Shown: piece by piece, positions 60,964 through 64,000 of the stretch
Layout of the letters: the number at the start of each line of letters is the position of its first letter
How positions within the stretch are numbered: the first letter of the stretch is position 1
Origin: Rhizobium sophoriradicis
Lineage (GTDB): Bacteria > Pseudomonadota > Alphaproteobacteria > Rhizobiales > Rhizobiaceae
Direction: 5' to 3'
NCBI RefSeq assembly: GCF_003939025.1
Contig: NZ_RQIH01000020.1
Span: 1 to 64,000 of the forward strand
Length of the DNA: 64,000 nt
Program-made: the position numbers and the translations under genes
The notes under the pieces: generated by a model
The model's database searches: none
What the model was told of the DNA's origin: nothing
Seen by the model: the letters and a program-made list of their open reading frames with translations, nothing else

Positions 60964-62879
60964 CCCCGCTAAGGAAACCGCGCCCGAGCCTGTTACTCGT
61001 TCTGGCGCCGATCGCCGGCACTGCTTTTGGTGCCTATGTCGTCGGCTGGCGGTGGCAGGAACTCGCCGCTGTCATGTCAGGCAAGACGGAATATTGGTTC
61101 CTGCGCTTCGCACCCCTGCCGGCGCTTCTGTTCGGGCCGCTCGCGGGGCTGTTGACGGTATTGGCTCTGCCACTGCACCGGCGAAGGCCGGTGGCCATAG
61201 TGAGCCTCGTCAGCTTTCTGGCTGTGGCCGGTTTCTACGCACTGCGCGAATATGGCCGGCTCGCCCCATCCGTGGAGAGCGGCGCGGTCTCATGGAGCCG
61301 GGCACTTTCCTATCTGGATCTCGTGGCCGTCATCGGCGCGCTGATGGGCTTCATGGCCGTGGCGGTCGCCGCGCGCATCTCGACCGTCGTGTCCGAACCG
61401 GTGACGCGCGCCAGGCGCGGTATCTTCGGGGACGCGGGTTGGCTTTCGATGTCCGCGGCTGCAAAGCTCTTTCCACCCGATGGCGAGATCGTCGTCGGCG
61501 AGCGCTACCGGGTCGACCAGGAAATCGTCCATGAGCTGCCCTTCGATCCGAACGATCCGGCGACTTGGGGGCAAGGCGGCAAGGCCTCGTTGCTGACCTA
61601 CAAACAGGACTTCGATTCCACCCACATGCTGTTTTTCGCAGGATCGGGCGGATACAAGACCACCAGCAACGTCGTCCCGACGGCGCTGCGCTATAGCGGG
61701 CCGTTGATCTGCCTCGATCCCTCCACCGAGGTCGCACCAATGGTGGCCGAACACCGAGCCGGCGCCCTCAAGCGCGAGGTCATGGTGCTCGATCCGACGA
61801 ACCCGATCATGGGCTTCAACGTGCTCGACGGGATCGAAGCATCCAAGCAAAAGGAAGAGGACATCGTCGGCATTGCGCATATGCTGCTGTCGGAAAGCCT
61901 TCGCTTCGAAAGCTCGACGGGATCCTACTTCCAGAACCAGGCGCACAACCTCCTGACCGGTCTGCTCGCCCATGTGATGCTCTCGCCCGAATATGAGGGC
62001 CGGCGAAGCTTGCGCAGTCTCCGCCAGATCGTTTCCGAACCGGAGCCCTCGGTGCTCGCTATGCTGCGCGACATTCAGGAGCATTCCGGTTCGGCCTTCA
62101 TCCGCGAAACGCTCGGCGTCTTCACCAACATGACCGAGCAGACGTTTTCGGGCGTCTATTCCACAGCATCGAAGGATACCCAGTGGCTGTCGCTCGACAG
62201 CTATGCCGCGCTCGTCTGCGGCAATGCCTTCAAATCGAGTGATATCGTTTCGGGCAAGAAGGACGTCTTCCTCAACATCTCCGCATCGATCCTGCGCTCC
62301 TATCCGGGCATCGCTCGTGTGATCATCGGCTCGCTCATCAACGCCATGGTGCAGGCCGACGGCGCCTTCCAGCGCCGGGCGCTGTTCATGCTCGATGAGG
62401 TCGATCTTCTTGGCTACATGCGCGTGCTCGAGGAGGCGCGCGACCGCGGCCGCAAGTACGGCATCTCGATGATGTTGATGTACCAATCGGTCGGGCAGTT
62501 GGAGCGGCATTTCGGGAAGGATGGCGCGACGTCATGGATCGATGGCTGCGCTTTCGCCTCTTACGCAGCGATCAAAGCGCTTGACACGGCGCGCAACGTC
62601 TCTGCGCAATGTGGCGAGATGACGGTGGAGGTGAAGGGCAGTTCCCGCAACATCGGCTGGGACACGAAGAACAATGCATCCAGGAGATCCGAGAACGTCA
62701 ACTTCCAGCGCCGGCCGCTGATCATGCCGCACGAGATCACCCAGTCGATGAGGAAGGACGAGCAGATCATCATCGTCCAGGGGCATAGTCCGATCCGCTG
62801 CGGTCGGGCGATCTACTTCCGGCGAAAGGAGATGGATGAGGCAGCTAAGGTCAATCGTTTCGTCAAACCCGTGCTATGA
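60960..62879 (+). CDS. traG: Type IV coupling protein TraG (VirD4-like)
   Basis: TraG hands the relaxase-DNA complex to the mating channel. The 639-aa protein has three to four N-terminal membrane helices (up to about residue 145) and a cytoplasmic ATPase domain with Walker A FFAGSGGYKTTSNVVPTA near residue 225 and Walker B RRALFMLDEVDLLG near 480. Further family blocks are DVFLNISASILRSYPGIAR and SMMLMYQSVGQLERHFGKDG. It overlaps traD by 4 bp. Intact. No mating-pair-formation genes (trb or virB) are in the window, so transfer would need them elsewhere. Confidence 0.95.
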   Translation: MTPLRKPRPSLLLVLAPIAGTAFGAYVVGWRWQELAAVMSGKTEYWFLRFAPLPALLFGPLAGLLTVLALPLHRRRPVAIVSLVSFLAVAGFYALREYGRLAPSVESGAVSWSRALSYLDLVAVIGALMGFMAVAVAARISTVVSEPVTRARRGIFGDAGWLSMSAAAKLFPPDGEIVVGERYRVDQEIVHELPFDPNDPATWGQGGKASLLTYKQDFDSTHMLFFAGSGGYKTTSNVVPTALRYSGPLICLDPSTEVAPMVAEHRAGALKREVMVLDPTNPIMGFNVLDGIEASKQKEEDIVGIAHMLLSESLRFESSTGSYFQNQAHNLLTGLLAHVMLSPEYEGRRSLRSLRQIVSEPEPSVLAMLRDIQEHSGSAFIRETLGVFTNMTEQTFSGVYSTASKDTQWLSLDSYAALVCGNAFKSSDIVSGKKDVFLNISASILRSYPGIARVIIGSLINAMVQADGAFQRRALFMLDEVDLLGYMRVLEEARDRGRKYGISMMLMYQSVGQLERHFGKDGATSWIDGCAFASYAAIKALDTARNVSAQCGEMTVEVKGSSRNIGWDTKNNASRRSENVNFQRRPLIMPHEITQSMRKDEQIIIVQGHSPIRCGRAIYFRRKEMDEAAKVNRFVKPVL

Positions 62880-62887
62880 TCGTGGTT

Positions 62888-63157
62888 TTATGAGCGGCCC
62901 ACCTCGTCCTCGCCGGCATAGGCGTCGACGGCGTTTTCGAGTTCGGCAAAAAGCTCGTCGGGCATCGTTTCGATAGTGCCGACGGTGCGTCGGTCTGCCT
63001 GCCTGATCAGTTGCTGATAATCTTCGATATTGAGGAGAACCAGCCGGGGTTTGTTCCGCTGGGTGATCGTCACCGGATGACGCAGCGCCTCGGCGATGAT
63101 GTCGCTGGATTTACGTGGGAGGTCACTGGTTGAATACGTCCCGCTTGGCTTCGGCAT
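62888..63157 (-). CDS. Phd/YefM-family antitoxin (no toxin partner seen)
   Basis: An 89-aa protein with the prevent-host-death pattern: GTYSTSDLPRKSSDIIAEAL, RHPVTITQRNKPRLVLLNIE and DYQQLIRQAD. ATG 63157 is supported by AAGGA 7 bp upstream. The usual RelE/ParE-type toxin gene would follow on the minus strand, but the antitoxin stop lies 8 bp from the traG stop, so there is no room for it. It is an orphan, or may act on a toxin encoded elsewhere. Convergent with traG. Confidence 0.8.
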   Translation of the reverse strand: MPKPSGTYSTSDLPRKSSDIIAEALRHPVTITQRNKPRLVLLNIEDYQQLIRQADRRTVGTIETMPDELFAELENAVDAYAGEDEVGRS

Positions 63158-63315
63158 ATGGGCTTCCTTGTTGCTATCGCTGGGATTTACAGCATTTACA
63201 ACATTACTGCGATTGTTGTGAAACTTCGCAGCCGTCCTTCCTCGGCCCACTTGAGGGCCATCGGCAACTGAGAGGCAACCTCGTCTGTCGCCTCTCAGTA
63301 TGTGAGATGGTGCTG

Positions 63316-63480
63316 CTACCACCATGACCAAACGGCGCGCCCCGCATAGACCGGGATGCGAGTTGCCAACGTGATATCCTTGATGATCGGCGCCAGCGAG
63401 CCGAGTTCGTCCGCAATCAGCGCAACGAGCTCAGGATAGTTGATATCGACGCCAGTGTCGTCGGCAGCCCAAGCGCTCAT
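63316..63480 (-). CDS. Small 54-aa protein coupled to the upstream gene
   Basis: A short frame starting MSAWAADDTGVDINYPELVA and continuing LIADELGSLAPIIKDITLAT up to VWSWW. Its ATG overlaps the stop of the preceding gene (ATGA, 63477-63480), strong evidence for translational coupling and for a real gene in spite of the size. No family recognised. Confidence 0.5.
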   Translation of the reverse strand: MSAWAADDTGVDINYPELVALIADELGSLAPIIKDITLATRIPVYAGRAVWSWW

Positions 63481-63797
63481 CCAATCGCCGCCGTTGACGC
63501 GGAATTCACGCGTGTCGTAATCAATTCGAGTTCGTCCAGCAGATTGATAGTGAAGCGCCCGAAAATCTCGATCTCGCCCTCCAGCTGATATTCGGCGAAT
63601 TCATCCTCCCCGATGAGAACACTTCGTTCCAATTCCATGATGACGCGGATCCGATCGATTGCCGCGTCGAGCCCCTCAACCAGGCGATCGTGAAGCTCTC
63701 GCGAAAAATCGCTGTCGCAGCCGAAGCGGTTTGCCAGGACCCCGAGCCGGAAGCCGGCAAGCTTGGTGTAGAGCATGAGGTTCTGATCGGTTGTCAC
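63477..63797 (-). CDS. Conserved-looking 106-aa protein of unknown function
   Basis: GTG 63797 is chosen as start because AAGGAGAT lies 6 bp upstream, a near-perfect ribosome-binding site. The protein is helical and acidic: KLAGFRLGVLANRFGCDSDF, then LVEGLDAAIDRIRVIMELER and FGRFTINLLDELELITT. No signal peptide or membrane segment. I do not recognise the family. It forms a two-gene unit with the 54-aa gene by a 4-bp overlap. Confidence 0.6.
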   Translation of the reverse strand: MTTDQNLMLYTKLAGFRLGVLANRFGCDSDFSRELHDRLVEGLDAAIDRIRVIMELERSVLIGEDEFAEYQLEGEIEIFGRFTINLLDELELITTRVNSASTAAIG

Positions 63798-64000
63798 AAT
63801 GTGATCTCCTTCATCTTGATGACGGAGATCGGCCACTCTGTTGCAAAGAGGGGTCAAGGACCGCGGAACGCGGCTCGCAAGCGGGGGAACCGATTTTTCC
63901 AGAGCGCAGTGAAACGCAGCAGCGGAAAAATTGGGGGAGACGCGCCGTCCTTGACGCCGGATTTGCTGGAGTAAAATTGGACGTCAGAGAGAGAAGAGAC

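Overview
The window reads as an accessory replicon of a legume-nodulating alphaproteobacterium (Rhizobium/Sinorhizobium/Mesorhizobium type), most likely a symbiotic or other conjugative plasmid. Four things point there: a NopP-like type III effector gene and an LRR effector gene; relics of nodulation and nitrogen-fixation genes that keep their signature promoters (a nod box and a NifA/sigma-54 promoter); a rhizobial-type type VI secretion (T6SS) locus; and a Ti/pSym-type traA-oriT-traCDG transfer region. No rRNA or tRNA genes and no replication genes (repABC) were seen. No organism name can be given from the sequence alone.

Layout. 1-3.2 kb: IS256-type transposase tail, nopP-like gene, IS1182-type element. 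3.2-8.9 kb: a graveyard with degenerate SDR and SnoaL-like genes, a 5' nifB fragment behind an intact-looking NifA/sigma-54 promoter, an intact LysR regulator, a nolO-like 5' fragment, a nod box followed by a collapsed nodA/nodC remnant, and a SIR2-like fragment. 8.9-18.3 kb (minus strand): T6SS left arm tssK-tagH-tssL-tssM plus an unrecognised 538-aa gene; tagH carries frameshifts. 18.8-25.8 kb: an insertion zone with IS481-, IS1595- and IS3-type remnants around a large gene coding for twelve and a half near-identical 62-residue repeats. 25.9-35.9 kb (plus strand): T6SS right arm tssA-tssB-tssC-hcp-tssE-tssF-tssG-(tssH relic)-vgrG.

36-44 kb: istB fragment, a NopM/YopM-like LRR gene without a catalytic domain, small conserved genes (phasin, DUF3606, HTH, DUF5372) and a broken serine recombinase. 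44-49 kb: LysR regulator divergent from an opine/amino-acid type ABC importer (two permeases and a binding protein, no ATPase) and a CapA-family gene. 49-55.4 kb: Xre regulator, then AraC/MFS exporter/unknown 468-aa protein divergent from a methyltransferase and a 156-aa unknown, a candidate small-molecule system. 55.5-64 kb: TraA relaxase, oriT, TraC, TraD, TraG, an orphan antitoxin and a two-gene pair of small unknowns.

How it fits together. The T6SS has sheath, tube, baseplate and membrane-complex genes, but its FHA gene is frameshifted and only scraps of a ClpV/TssH gene are visible, so function would need help from elsewhere. The most striking gene is the 62-residue repeat protein. It has a basic nuclear-localisation-like segment, a tts-box-like sequence just upstream, and repeats that differ mainly at a few positions spaced like one face of a helix.
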